From the NCBI RefSeq assembly GCF_000801105.2, contig NC_079517.1, positions 20,655,579 to 20,719,578 of the forward strand: a stretch of 64,000 bases of DNA, written 5' to 3'. Source of the stretch: Raphanus sativus. Lineage: Eukaryota; Streptophyta; Magnoliopsida; Brassicales; Brassicaceae. The notes under the pieces are model-generated. The model was given only the letters and a program-made list of their open reading frames with translations. It made no database searches and was not told the DNA's origin. Positions 32,968 through 44,271 of the stretch are shown here, one piece after another (the first letter of the stretch is position 1; every line of letters begins with the position of its first letter). The position numbers were made by a program, and so were the translations under genes.

Positions 32968-34634
32968 CAATTAAAACTAAAGAAAAAAATTAAAAGAGAA
33001 GTGATAGAGTGATCAAAGGTTGTTAACTAATAGATTTGAAGAAATTTATTAGAAACTCATGGTCCATTTGATTGTCTTTTATTGGCTGAGACTTAGAAAG
33101 AAAAATAAGTTTTAATCTTTTGTTTTTGCCACTTAATCATCTAAACTAAGATCAAGTGATGGTCAGACGAGTCGATTCTCCGAAGAGCACCTCCAAATAA
33201 ATTATAATCAGTGAACTAATTTTATTAAAAATTAATATTTTGCATTTAAGGAGTTCTAACCAATAAGATTGCTCAAAGTTCTTATAATTTGTAACTTAAT
33301 ATCTCACTATTTGTTCAAAAATTAATGATTATGGATTTTAGAAAAATGTTATTGAGATTTTTTTTAATTATTGATGAGTTTATTAAATTTTAAATAGCTT
33401 ATGATGAGTTTACTCAAGTTTAAAGAGCTTATGGCTCAAATTAAGTTTTGAAAGATGATGTTGTCAATATTTTAATTTTGAATGGTTATATTGATTGACT
33501 ATAACCAGTGTTTTCATTCCCGACTAGGATCTGCGGTCGAGTTGATAAACCATGTGAATTGTAAATAATCTGGTTTGGATTTAATAAAAGAACCTGTTAA
33601 TTAAAACTTCCGTAAAACACAGTAAAAACACAAAACCAACATTAACCCGTGAACCAACATCAATTGAACCGGTAAAAATTCAAAAAACTAAAGGTTTGAT
33701 TAAAATTTTCATACTGACACGTGGTTCAACCATGGTCGACCTATTTAGCATGTGATAGAGAGAGTAACCGGTTTACTGTCCGGGTCGGTTTAAAAATTTG
33801 ACGTTAGCCTAAAGTTTATTTTATGGACATTAGACAAGGGAAACAAAATTACATTCAAAACTTATTTTTTACCAATATTGTTGATCATGAATGGCTACCC
33901 AATCTCTAGTTACTCCCCGCTTTGAACCTCACTTCTATTTCACCTTCATGCATTTTTTTTCAGTTTCATTTGTGCAGATATATGCAAAAGGTTCAAATAA
34001 GAAATGATTGATGCTGCTTCTTACTTGTTTTTGATGCAATATAATAATTGATCAGAAAAAGTGAGCAAGTGGTCCAAAACAAAGTGACTGCTCTGGACAT
34101 TGTCAACATGAAAGATGAGGGGAGAAAAAGGAAATAATGATATCAGAAGCACTATGAGCACAGACAATGATAAGCTTTACCTCCTTTTTCATCACATCAT
34201 CATCAAAAAGAAAATCAGGAAAGAAAGATGATGAAGAAGGGGAATTAATAATAGAACAGTTGTGTGTCTGGTGCGAGAAGAACAAGAAGTAAGGACACCG
34301 AGTTCAAAAGTTGAGGAAAAGAGGATGGAGAACAAGTAGAGGTGTAGACATCAATAGATCTTAACCTATTTTAGAATTTTGTGCGATATCTTGCATCCTC
34401 TACATTAAAATGGTAACCCTTAGACACTTCTAACTCCAACATCAAACTAGCAAGTTTATTACCTAGAGTCGTCTACCATGAATGATTCATGTGATGAGAG
34501 CTCATGCCACTTTTAAATGAATGTAAGAAGTTTTTTTTCAAGTATGGCTTTTGTAGGTTTGAGTTGCCACATTCACTGCAATATAAAGTTTTTAAGGAAG
34601 TTTTCAAATAATTTGGGGATTTTACTTAGGAATC
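32968..34634. other. No gene seen
   Basis: AT-rich. It contains a half-MITE-like end agagcacctccaaa at 33184, without a partner, and an accggtttactgtccgggtcgg-type patch near 33768 common in Brassicaceae repeats. The ORFs here lack any family feature. Confidence 0.5.
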
Positions 34635-34639
34635 CCCAC

Positions 34640-34802
34640 TAATAGAAAAGAAAGTTTGTTATTGAGTTGACTGAAAAAGGAAGTTACAAACTACCTTATA
34701 AACGATAAAGAAGAAGGATGGTTTGATCACACTCGATCATAACCAAAGCTAATAGACTCGGTTTAGTATAAACCGGACTATACAATATTATTTAATCTAA
34801 TA
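34640..34802 (-). repeat. Copia 3' LTR
   Basis: 163 bp, no differences seen from 39403-39565. On the minus strand it begins TATTAGATTAAATAAT and ends TTTTCTATTA. Confidence 0.95.
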
Positions 34803-34809
34803 CCCCTCC

Positions 34810-37800
34810 TCAAGATGGCATGTATATATTGGACAATGACATCTTGCCAACATGAGTAAGAAACAGAGCAGGATACAGAGGCTTAGTGAATATATCCGCA
34901 AGTTGATTATCCGTGCGAACATGAAGTGTCTTGATAAGCCCTTTGATGATCTTCTCTCGTACAATGTGGCAATCATTTTCCAAGTGTTTGGTGCGTTCGT
35001 GAAACACAGCATTATTGGCAATGTGTATGGCCGCTGTAGAATCACAAAAGAACGCAACAGGCTTGTCTTGAGGAGAAAGAAATTCTTGAAGAAGCTTAAC
35101 CAGCCAAGCTACTTCACGAACAGCAAACTCCATAGCACGGTACTCAGACTCTGCAGAGGAATGAGAAACGGTATCTTGTTTTCTTGACTTCCAAGAGATG
35201 AGGGAAGGACCAAGAAACATACAAAATCCGGATGTAGAACGACGTGTATCAGCACAAGAAGACCAGTCTGCATCCGTGAAGCATTTCAAAAGCAGATCAG
35301 AATGCACAGAATAGAAAATCCCTTTGCCAAGCGTGCCTTTGAGATAATGAAGAACCTTGTAGGCTGCTTGCAAATGAGATTGTTTCGGAGCAGATGCAAA
35401 TTGACATAACCGATTAACCGCAAAAGTGATGTCGGGTCTCGTTATAGTCAAATACATCATCTTGCCAACTAAACGTCGATACACAGTCGGATCAGGAAGA
35501 ACAGGTTCAGGACTATCTTGAACAAGCTTGATACTTGGATCCATCGGAATGGAAGAAGGTTTACAAGCGAGAAGACCTGTTTCTTCAAGCAGAGCCAGAG
35601 CATATTTGTGTTGACAAATAGAGATACCTTCTTTGGATCTAGCTATTTCAAGACCCAAGAAATATCTCAAAGGTCCAAGATCACGCAACTTAAAAGACTT
35701 CTGAAGATCAGCTTTAAGTTGAGTGACGCTAGCATCATCATTGCTTGCGATAACAATGTCATCAACGTACACAAGAACAGCAACATATTTTCCATCTTTG
35801 TGACTGATAAACAATGTATGATCGGAATGAGATGGTCTAAAACCAAGAGCCAAGAGAGTGGAGCTAAACTTTAGGAACCACTGTCTTGATGCTTGACGAA
35901 GACCATATATAGATTTGTTAAGTCTGCAAACCGGATTAGGAGGAAGAACAGTGCCCTTTTTAGGAGTATAACCCGGAGGCAAAGACATATAAATTTCCTC
36001 AGAGAGATCACCGTTGAGAAAGGCATTAGAAATATCTAGTTGTGTCAAACTCCATTCTTTTACAGCAGCAACAGAGAGTAGAGTCTTGACTGTAGTCATT
36101 TTCGCCACTGGAGAAAATGTATCTACAAAATCAATCCCCTCCTGTTGTGTATAGCCCTTGGCTACTAAACGCGCTTTATACCTCTCCAAAGTGCCATCTG
36201 CATTGAGTTTAACTTTGTAGACCCATCGACAACCAATGGCATGCTTTCCATCAGGTAAAGAAACTATCTCCCATGTATCATTACTTTCCAAAGCTATAAG
36301 TTCATCATTCATGGCAGCAACCCATTCATCAAACTTCTTAGCTTGCACAAAAGAAGAAGGTTCAGGGTGATGCATGACTGAACAAATATAGTTCTTGTAC
36401 GTTGTTGATAGCTTCTCATAAGAAATGTGAGCTGCAAGAGGATAAGGTATTGTCGTCTCAGTCATATTACAGAAGTAATCCTGCAGATAAGCTGGAGGTT
36501 TAGAAGCTCGTTTATGATCATGAGCAGAATGAGCTGGAGCTGAAACTTCCTTATCAACAGAGGTTTCATCTGTAGAAGAAGGATGAACAGCCGGCTCAGG
36601 AGATTCCATACCAGGGTTAACAGAAGCTCCAAATATATCAGGTAAGACTTCAGGTTGATGAAAAGGAAAAATTTCTTCATGAAATACTACATTTCGTGAA
36701 ATAGAAATTTCATTAGTATCCAAATCCATTACCTTATACCCTTTATAGCCAGATGGATAGCCCAGAAACACACATGCTCTAGCTCTTGGTTGAAATTTGT
36801 GGCGACTCTTTGAAGAAGTGGACACATAGCAGAGACAACCAAAGGTGCGGATGCCTGTGTATTCTGGTCGTTTTGAAGTTAGCATCTGATATGGAGATTT
36901 ATCCTTAAGCAGTGGCGAAGGAAGCCGATTTATCAAGAATACTGCAGTGAGAACACAATCTGACCAGTACTCAAGAGGAACCTTAGCTTGAAACATCAAA
37001 GAACGAGCCACGTTCAATATATGTTGATGCTTCCGTTCAACCACGGAGTTTTGCTCGGGAGTCTCTGGGCACGAGTGAAAAGCTTTGATTCCTTTAGCTT
37101 TGTAAAGCTCAGTGAAACGAAGCTCCGGTGCATTATCAGAGCGGACACCCTTGACTTTTGTCTTGTACTGAGTTTCTACCATTTTCAAGAAATCTGGAAA
37201 CAGAGTCAAAACTTCATCTTTGGTACGCATCAGGTAAATCCAAGTGACTCTCGTATGATCATCTACGATGGTCAAGAAGTACCTATACCCTTCAGTAGAA
37301 GCGACTGAAAACGGTCCCCAAGTGTCAATATGCAGCAAATCAAATGAACTGACACTCATATTATTTTGTGAGGGAAAAGAAAGATGTTTCTGTTTGGCAA
37401 GCGGGCAAATAGAGCAGTGAAATGTTGTTTTATTGCGTTGAGGAATCCCTAATACATCAGAAATAGAGTCAATCTTTTGTATGGCAGGATGCCCCAATCT
37501 ATTATGCCATAAGGCTGAATCAAGAACAACATTAGCACAGAAATTTGAAGGTCTTGTAGAGAGCTCGCCAATAGAAGCTTCATCCAGTATGTAGAGGTTT
37601 GTGATCGCTTCACCCTGACCAATCATCAACCCCCTGGTAAGATCCTGGATCATACAAGATTCACTGTCAAAAGCAACTCTATAGCCCAAATCTTTTGTCA
37701 TTTGACTAACACTGATGAGGTTTAATCTGAAGTCCGGGATATATAGAACATTATTCAGAATTAAGCTCTCATTTATTTGAACTTTCCCAGAGCCAACAAT

Positions 37801-39252
37801 CTTCACACCCAATCCTGTTGGTAAGCTTACAGATTGATTAAGTGTTTCAGAAAGACTGAGAAACTTCGTTTTATCATGACAAACATGATGTGTTGCTCCA
37901 CTATCAATGATCCAAGAGGTTGAAGTCAACACGTTACCAGTAGCTCTTAAGACTCCCACAAAGAACAGAGTGTTAGTAGAAAGAGTCATACCCGGTAAAG
38001 TGGTGATGGAACCTCCAGAAGTAGAAGCCACATTTGCCTTAGAATCACTTGAAAGTTGAAGTTGAGCAGTAAAGTACTCGATAACGCCTTGTATCTGATC
38101 TTTAGATAGTGTATTCATCATGCCTGCAACAACTGATTCATTAGCATTATCAGCAAGAGTCAAGTTAGCCACAACCGGTTTCACTGGAGCATTTTGTTTC
38201 TCAGCAGCCAGTAAACGTTTGGATTTAAACCCTGGTGGAAAGCCATGAATCTTGTAACATTTGTCCATCGTATGTCCTGAGTAACCGCAATGCGAACAGA
38301 GAGGTCTATTGGATCGTACTGGTGGCGTAGAATGAGCAGCATTGATCGAGGCAGAAGAAGTATCAGCTGCAACTTGAAAGGTCGAAGCATTTGAGACTGG
38401 ATTAATACTTCTCTGGCTATGATCCTGATCAAGCAGGTTGTACACTTCAGCAAGATCAGGTACGTTCTTCTTCATGATAATCTGACTACGAACATTAGAG
38501 TACGAATCATTTAAGCCAGCCAATAGTTTGATGATCTTGGCATGTTCATTCTTCGTATAAGTCGCTTTGCAGCAATCACAATTTTGACAAATCTTCACGC
38601 AGTCTGCTCCATCAAGTTCATCCCAAAGTGTTTTCAATTTTGTATAATACGTGGATAGATCCATAGAACCTTGATGAAGAGACCAGATCTGCTGTGTTAG
38701 ATGATACGATCTCGGCAAATTTGTGATTCGAAAGCGAGTAGATAGATCCTTCCAAATCTCAGAAGCATCATTGAATCTGAGAATACTTCCATAGATTTGC
38801 TTTGTAACGGAGTTCAGAATCCAGGATTTTACCATAGAGTTACATCGAGACCAGATCCTATAGTGAGGATGATTCTCTGGTGGCCTTGGTAACGAACCAT
38901 CAACGAACGATAACTTGTTCTTCGCGTCAAGAGCAATCGTGAGAGCAAGGATCCAGGTGTTATAGTTCGTACCGTCTAATGTCTCTGAAATGATGGATGC
39001 TCCTGGATTATCACCATTCGCAAGGAAGTAAGGAGAGTATTGAATCCCATCGAAGTTGAAGGAATTCATTGGAAGAAGATTTGGAATGTTCATCGGAACA
39101 GATGAAGTAGGATTTGGTAGCTGGATGACTGGATCGGGAGAAGCCGGCGCCGGAATAGGTCGTCGATCAGCTCGCCGAGTCTGATTTGTCACCTTCGTCG
39201 CGGAGTTAGCAACACGAACGCTCCGACGCGTAGATTGGCGAAGCGTAACCAT
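34810..39252 (-). CDS. Copia Gag-Pol polyprotein, intact
   Basis: The first ATG is at 39250-39252, giving about 1480 codons to a TGA at 34810-34812. In order: a Retrotran_gag_3/UBN2-like gag domain (SETLDGTNYNTWILALTIAL); a CCHC zinc knuckle CSHCGYSGHTMDKC; a protease with the active-site motif IIDSGATHHV; GAG-pre-integrase (WHNRLGHPA); an integrase core with the first Asp in HIDTWGPF and later VRSDNAPEL; reverse transcriptase with LDISNAFLNGDL and the catalytic YVDDIV; and an RNase H with HSSAESEYRAM. All expected catalytic motifs are visible and no stop interrupts the frame. It encodes the enzymes for its own reverse transcription and integration. The frame can be extended upstream of 39252 only with non-ATG codons. 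Confidence 0.93.
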   Translation of the reverse strand: MVTLRQSTRRSVRVANSATKVTNQTRRADRRPIPAPASPDPVIQLPNPTSSVPMNIPNLLPMNSFNFDGIQYSPYFLANGDNPGASIISETLDGTNYNTWILALTIALDAKNKLSFVDGSLPRPPENHPHYRIWSRCNSMVKSWILNSVTKQIYGSILRFNDASEIWKDLSTRFRITNLPRSYHLTQQIWSLHQGSMDLSTYYTKLKTLWDELDGADCVKICQNCDCCKATYTKNEHAKIIKLLAGLNDSYSNVRSQIIMKKNVPDLAEVYNLLDQDHSQRSINPVSNASTFQVAADTSSASINAAHSTPPVRSNRPLCSHCGYSGHTMDKCYKIHGFPPGFKSKRLLAAEKQNAPVKPVVANLTLADNANESVVAGMMNTLSKDQIQGVIEYFTAQLQLSSDSKANVASTSGGSITTLPGMTLSTNTLFFVGVLRATGNVLTSTSWIIDSGATHHVCHDKTKFLSLSETLNQSVSLPTGLGVKIVGSGKVQINESLILNNVLYIPDFRLNLISVSQMTKDLGYRVAFDSESCMIQDLTRGLMIGQGEAITNLYILDEASIGELSTRPSNFCANVVLDSALWHNRLGHPAIQKIDSISDVLGIPQRNKTTFHCSICPLAKQKHLSFPSQNNMSVSSFDLLHIDTWGPFSVASTEGYRYFLTIVDDHTRVTWIYLMRTKDEVLTLFPDFLKMVETQYKTKVKGVRSDNAPELRFTELYKAKGIKAFHSCPETPEQNSVVERKHQHILNVARSLMFQAKVPLEYWSDCVLTAVFLINRLPSPLLKDKSPYQMLTSKRPEYTGIRTFGCLCYVSTSSKSRHKFQPRARACVFLGYPSGYKGYKVMDLDTNEISISRNVVFHEEIFPFHQPEVLPDIFGASVNPGMESPEPAVHPSSTDETSVDKEVSAPAHSAHDHKRASKPPAYLQDYFCNMTETTIPYPLAAHISYEKLSTTYKNYICSVMHHPEPSSFVQAKKFDEWVAAMNDELIALESNDTWEIVSLPDGKHAIGCRWVYKVKLNADGTLERYKARLVAKGYTQQEGIDFVDTFSPVAKMTTVKTLLSVAAVKEWSLTQLDISNAFLNGDLSEEIYMSLPPGYTPKKGTVLPPNPVCRLNKSIYGLRQASRQWFLKFSSTLLALGFRPSHSDHTLFISHKDGKYVAVLVYVDDIVIASNDDASVTQLKADLQKSFKLRDLGPLRYFLGLEIARSKEGISICQHKYALALLEETGLLACKPSSIPMDPSIKLVQDSPEPVLPDPTVYRRLVGKMMYLTITRPDITFAVNRLCQFASAPKQSHLQAAYKVLHYLKGTLGKGIFYSVHSDLLLKCFTDADWSSCADTRRSTSGFCMFLGPSLISWKSRKQDTVSHSSAESEYRAMEFAVREVAWLVKLLQEFLSPQDKPVAFFCDSTAAIHIANNAVFHERTKHLENDCHIVREKIIKGLIKTLHVRTDNQLADIFTKPLYPALFLTHVGKMSLSNIYMPS

Positions 39253-39402
39253 GATGATGATGATAGAGCTCGATTTGACGGAATAATCAAATCTAGAGCT
39301 TAAGAAAAGGATCAATCGGAGAAGAATCCGACGAATCTAGGTCAAAGAAGCGAAAAAAACGAAGATCGAGAACTGAGTTTTGAGCTCAGCGCTCTGATAC
39401 CA

Positions 39403-39565
39403 TAATAGAAAAGAAAGTTTGTTATTGAGTTGACTGAAAAAGGAAGTTACAAACTACCTTATAAACGATAAAGAAGAAGGATGGTTTGATCACACTCGAT
39501 CATAACCAAAGCTAATAGACTCGGTTTAGTATAAACCGGACTATACAATATTATTTAATCTAATA
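39403..39565 (-). repeat. Copia 5' LTR
   Basis: The identical partner of 34640-34802, followed on the minus strand directly by the tRNA-Met primer-binding site. Contains the minus-strand start of the retrotransposon transcript. Confidence 0.95.
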
Positions 39566-39570
39566 CCCAC

Positions 39571-40388
39571 TTTTCACTTAGTGTCGCCACATACACTGGA
39601 ATATATTGTTTTCTTATTTTTATTTTCATAATAACTCAATTTTACATAGACTTGGGGAGAAAGATAGCTAGTGATTTGTGGGATTGAAGGGAGAATACTC
39701 TGAACCCCTTTTTATTCCTTTGTGATCGATCATCATGTTTTCTTCATCTATTATCTTTGTGTTTTCTCTGTTCATGGTTGAGTAGTCGATTTGTTAGGTC
39801 TAGGGTGCTAGGAGATAATATATCTATGACCTAAACACAACCAAGTATTGATGTTTTGATTGTGTCCATCGTTGTTGAACTTAAAGCTTGTATTTAATTG
39901 ATCAATTAGTACATGATTCTAGGTTTAATCTATTCACTAGCAAAATTAGTTGTTAAGGTAAATTGTGAACTTATCAAATCTGATCATTAATGTTTATCAT
40001 CTTTATTTGATTCAAATGAAAGTTTAGATATTAGGATTACTTGATAAAGGAATAGATGCCACGAATGTTGATTGATCTTGCTCTGTTATTCGAGTTATAG
40101 ACTTTTTTATTTGTTTCTTTGGTGTTTGGCTCTTGATCGTTAAATTTCCTGCCCATTGTCCTACACCTAGCTCCTTATTAGTCTGAATTTACATCATTTT
40201 TACGATTCTGTTTTGTTACACTTGTTACCATCAAAACCTATTATTTAGTTTTACTTTAATATTGTTCCCATAAAAACGGTGTTAAAACAGTTATCCACAA
40301 TTGAATCTAGTGTACTGCAACAATCAGTAGTAAAGGATCCAATTTTAGTATATCAGTAAACCCAAAAAGACTAACTCTGGTTCAAGCA
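39571..40388. other. No gene seen
   Basis: Intergenic. The stretch gccacatacactggaatata at 39586-39605 resembles gccacattcactgcaatata at 34566-34585 on the other side of the Copia insertion, a short pre-existing imperfect repeat. No coding signal. Confidence 0.5.
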
Positions 40389-41755
40389 TCTATATCTTAT
40401 TAAAGCTGAAGTACAATTTCGGTGTGTTTGGATACTTGGATAAGAGTTTTTTAAAAAAAATTGGTGTGTTTGGAAACATGGATTGTAGTCTTTTTGAAAA
40501 AATTAATTTTGTTTGGAAACAAAGATAGTAGTATTAAACAGAAAAATTAATGGGCTTAAGTTATTAAGTCTATTATAAAAGAATGTTGTCAATATATATA
40601 AGAAAAATACAATACAAAGCCCAATTTGAAATACCAACTCAAATTATGGTTTTTATATTTCATATTAAGTTTTTAAAATATAATATATGTAATTATTTAT
40701 ATGATGATACGTATTAAATACTATTAATTATATGATTACTTATATGATGGTACATATAAAATACGATTAATTATATGATGAAATTATACGATATATAATA
40801 ATGACTAAGGATGGGTTTTCAGACATCCATACGGGTTTGGTTCTGATCGGTTTGCGTTTCGGGTTTTCGGGGTCAAAGATTTCAGTCCTATTATGATGTT
40901 TCTCAATTTTTGTTTGAGTTTGTTTCGGATCTTTGCGGGTTTGGTTTGGACTTGGATAACCTATTTAAATTATTTTTAAAGTTTTAAATCACTATATATT
41001 TTAAATTTCTCAAAATCTATAAATAAAGTAATATATTACCTATAAATTTAAATAACATATGTCAGAATACCTAAGCTTAACATATCAATTGGTTTGATTT
41101 AAAAATTTGGATACGAAATCAATAATTATTTTAAGTATTTTGGTGATTTGAGTATACTTTAACTATTTCAGATATTTGTTTTTGACTATCTATATATATT
41201 TTCAAGTATTTTAAACCAATTTAAAAGTATCATTCTTGATGTTTTATATACGTTAAATATAAAAATAATTAATATATAAATATATAAATCTATTTTTAGA
41301 TAAATTCAGGTACACAAATACTTCGGGTTGGACCCAATTCGGTTCTCTAACTAACAAAATTTTGAATAATTTGAATATTTAATCAGTTTATGTTCAGGTT
41401 TTGTACTATATTTATGGATTGGTATCAGTTCTGTTCTTCTGATTCATTTTGCCAAACCCTAATAATTACATAAAAACAAATATCATCATATTTTTAAAAT
41501 ATACATCCGCGGAGGTGCAGAATTCAAAGTCTATAATCATTTATTTTAACAATAAGCCAAATAAATATGTTGATTAAAGTGCGAATAAAACAAAACTAAA
41601 GAAATACATAATTTATCAGAGACACTCTATGTGTCGAATTTATTATAAAGAAAATTTTATTAAAATAAATAAATTCAATAATTACAAACAAATAATATAT
41701 TTTATAAAAGTGAAAAATAATACCCGCGCTTTCGAAGCGCGGGTCAAAATCTAGT
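40389..41755 (+). mobile_element. Non-autonomous Helitron A
   Basis: The 5' end is tctatatcttattaaagctg. The 3' end is the perfect hairpin acccgcgctttcgaagcgcgggt (41722-41744), then caaaat and CTAGT (41751-41755). No RepHel gene is present. The interior is AT-rich with cggtttggttctgatcggt-type patches. Confidence 0.85.
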
Positions 41756-43279
41756 CTATCTTATTAAAGGTGAAGTACAAATTCGGTGCGTTTGGATACT
41801 TGGATAAGATTAATAAAAGATTTTGGTGTGTTTGGTTATAGCTATAAAAAATGGAGTGTTTGGAAACTTGAATAGTAGTATCTATTAATTGTGTTTCCAT
41901 ATTTCACTTAGTTTAACAATTTAATTAATTATATTACCTTAATAATAAATTACATCATTAATTATATTACCATAATAATAATAGTGCATATTTTTATTTA
42001 TTAGTTAATCAATATTAACTTTGTGCCAATTATAAAATCAAAAATGCTAAATAATTAGGTTTTACATATGATTAAACATTTGGTTTATTTTATTTTACTA
42101 AAATATTTTTATTTTAGTTACAATCGGTGGAAAATTACGTACCCAAAAACATAGTTCAAAAATATGTTTTGTGAATAAAATAATAACTTAAATCAAAATA
42201 CTTAAAATGTCCTACATTTATTGTCACTTAATTTTCCACTCCATATAATTATTTTACTTGATAAAAAAACTCTTTCTATTTCACTTAATTTAGCAAAACA
42301 CATAAAACAGTTTTTTATTAATTTATATAATCATTTAGACATGAACATTATATGTCTATTTAGGTACATGTTGTTCTTTTCGGGTATCTTTTTTTTTTTG
42401 GTAACCAAGTCCCGCTTGAATATTATAAACTTATGTGCGGATTTTGAGTTGGATCATTCTAGATCTGGATGAATTCGGTTCTGATGTATATGAACCTAAA
42501 AATATCTAAATAACCAATGTATCTAAAACGGGTTCGGATATTTGTAATAAAAATAACCATATAACCTGATTCGGTCCAGATTTTTTGAGTATCGTTAGTT
42601 ACCAGATCTTTTGAATATCGATGTATAAAAATATATTTCACGGGCCAATTTAACAAAATATTAATTGGTTCAGTGGAAATAAATATATTTTAAAAAATTA
42701 TATGAACTGAAAATCACTATAAGAGTACTTACATTTGGATTCAAATCATTTTTTTAATAACAAACTACACAAATATGTTGATTTGTATACAAATTTAAAT
42801 TACAATGTAAATATTTAATTGAACACAATTAATACAGAAATATGTCACATTGTTTAAACAAAATATCAAAGTAAACCGTTGCGTTCTAAAATCATTTATT
42901 TTAACAACAAGCCAAATAAATATGTTGATTGGAGAAGGAATAAAATAAAGCCAGATAAATACATAGTTTACCAGAGACACTCTATATGTCAAATGTATTA
43001 TAAAGAAAATTTTACTAAGATAAATACATTCAATAATTACAAACAAATAATATATTTCATAAAAGTAAAAAATAATATACGCGCTTCGATATGTTGATTG
43101 GAGAGGGAATAAAACAAAGTCAGAGAAACACATAGTTTACCAGAGACACTATGTGTGTCAAATTTATTATAAAAAAAATTTTACTAAAATAAATATGTTC
43201 AATAATTACAAACAAATAATATATTTCATAAAAGTAAAAAATAATACCCGCGCTTTCGAAGCGCGGGTCAAAATCTAGT
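41755..43279 (+). mobile_element. Non-autonomous Helitron B, abutting A
   Basis: It starts tctatcttattaaaggtg at 41755, sharing or abutting the last T of Helitron A's CTAGT. It ends with the same hairpin (43246-43268) and CTAGT (43275-43279). About 160 bp of its 3' region is duplicated: a first, degenerate hairpin (acgcgcttcg) lies near 43079, and the terminal part repeats from about 43090. Confidence 0.85.
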
Positions 43280-43506
43280 AAGCTTTTAATCCTATATATA
43301 AACTCAATATGGAAATAGTATTTTGAAGAAGAAGATAACACATGGAATGATTGAATTATAATTACTTATTTATATTGTACTTATCGATTGTACAAAAATA
43401 TATACATTTTAAACTCCAAACATACTATATGCCGGTTTTTTCATGTCATAGTTTGAAGTTTAAGGAACGGGTACAAATTAGTTTCTTGGTAAGTATTTTT
43501 GTTGTA

Positions 43507-44271
43507 TGAACCGTACTTTATAAACTACGGATTACTGAATATTGTAAAAAATAAAAATGATAATACTATACCAAAGAGTAAGAAAATGATGATACAACTG
43601 CAGAGGCGAGATATTATCTCTTTCCTTAACTCAAAATACGTCCCGTAGTGCGACGGTTCGATAACATAATGAGTCCCAGGATACAACTGCAAACAATCTT
43701 CTGAATTTACGTCACTCTATCAGAAGCCTGGCGAAACTGGTTTTGTGTTGCACTCTCAGACACAAGAAATAAAAAATACTAACATGACTATTCAATATAG
43801 GAGATTGTGGTTTTTCTTTTGGTATTTGATGTGTCTTCCTTTCTATCATGCTAACAAGCCATTTATATAGAAAAATAATGAGAAGCACAAGTTTCATTTT
43901 CAACATAAAAATGAAACCTCCAAGGTGCACTAATGGAGACTTTATTTCTTGTCATTATTATGTGAATTCATTTCACATTTTAACCAAGAAAATAAAGAGT
44001 ATAATTATTATTATTTGACTCATTCAAACAAAATAATATACTTTAAATGGATTTCTTTTTTATATAAAAGATCACATATATTTGGTTTATAAGATTAAGT
44101 TAATGCACATGAAGTCCAACTAACAAATCAAAACCCAAATCCAAATATCTAATGTGTATATTTGTAACTTTATACAAGTTTCTCAAATCACACACATTAG
44201 ACCTCCATTTCTCATTCACACTAACTCTATTTTTAGCATATGAATACATTGCTAAAAAAATAGTTCCAACA
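43507..44271 (-). repeat. 3' LTR of non-autonomous element
   Basis: Contains the core gagatattatctctttcctt shared with the right LTR and, in diverged form, with the solo LTR at 53.1-54.0 kb. Ends ttccaaca at 44271. Confidence 0.85.

Larger units (their letters stand above)
34640..39565 (-). mobile_element. Full-length Ty1/Copia retrotransposon with identical LTRs
   Basis: The two 163-bp LTRs (34640-34802 and 39403-39565) appear identical base for base. The 5-bp target duplication cccac flanks them (34635-34639 and 39566-39570). The minus-strand primer-binding site is at 39391-39402 (gctctgatacca on plus). The polypurine tract is at 34803-34810 (cccctcct on plus), overlapping the ORF stop. 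The LTR ends read TA...TA rather than TG...CA. Together with one open polyprotein frame, this indicates a very recent, possibly still active insertion. Confidence 0.95.

Noticed and set aside
31391..33200. A Harbinger MITE between aagaacacctccaaa (31391) and agagcacctccaaat (33184)
   Set aside because: Both ends point the same way and no inverted partner was found, so they cannot be the two ends of one element.
36988..37308. Plus-strand ORFs inside the Copia element as antisense genes
   Set aside because: They lie fully opposite an intact Gag-Pol frame and show no family features.
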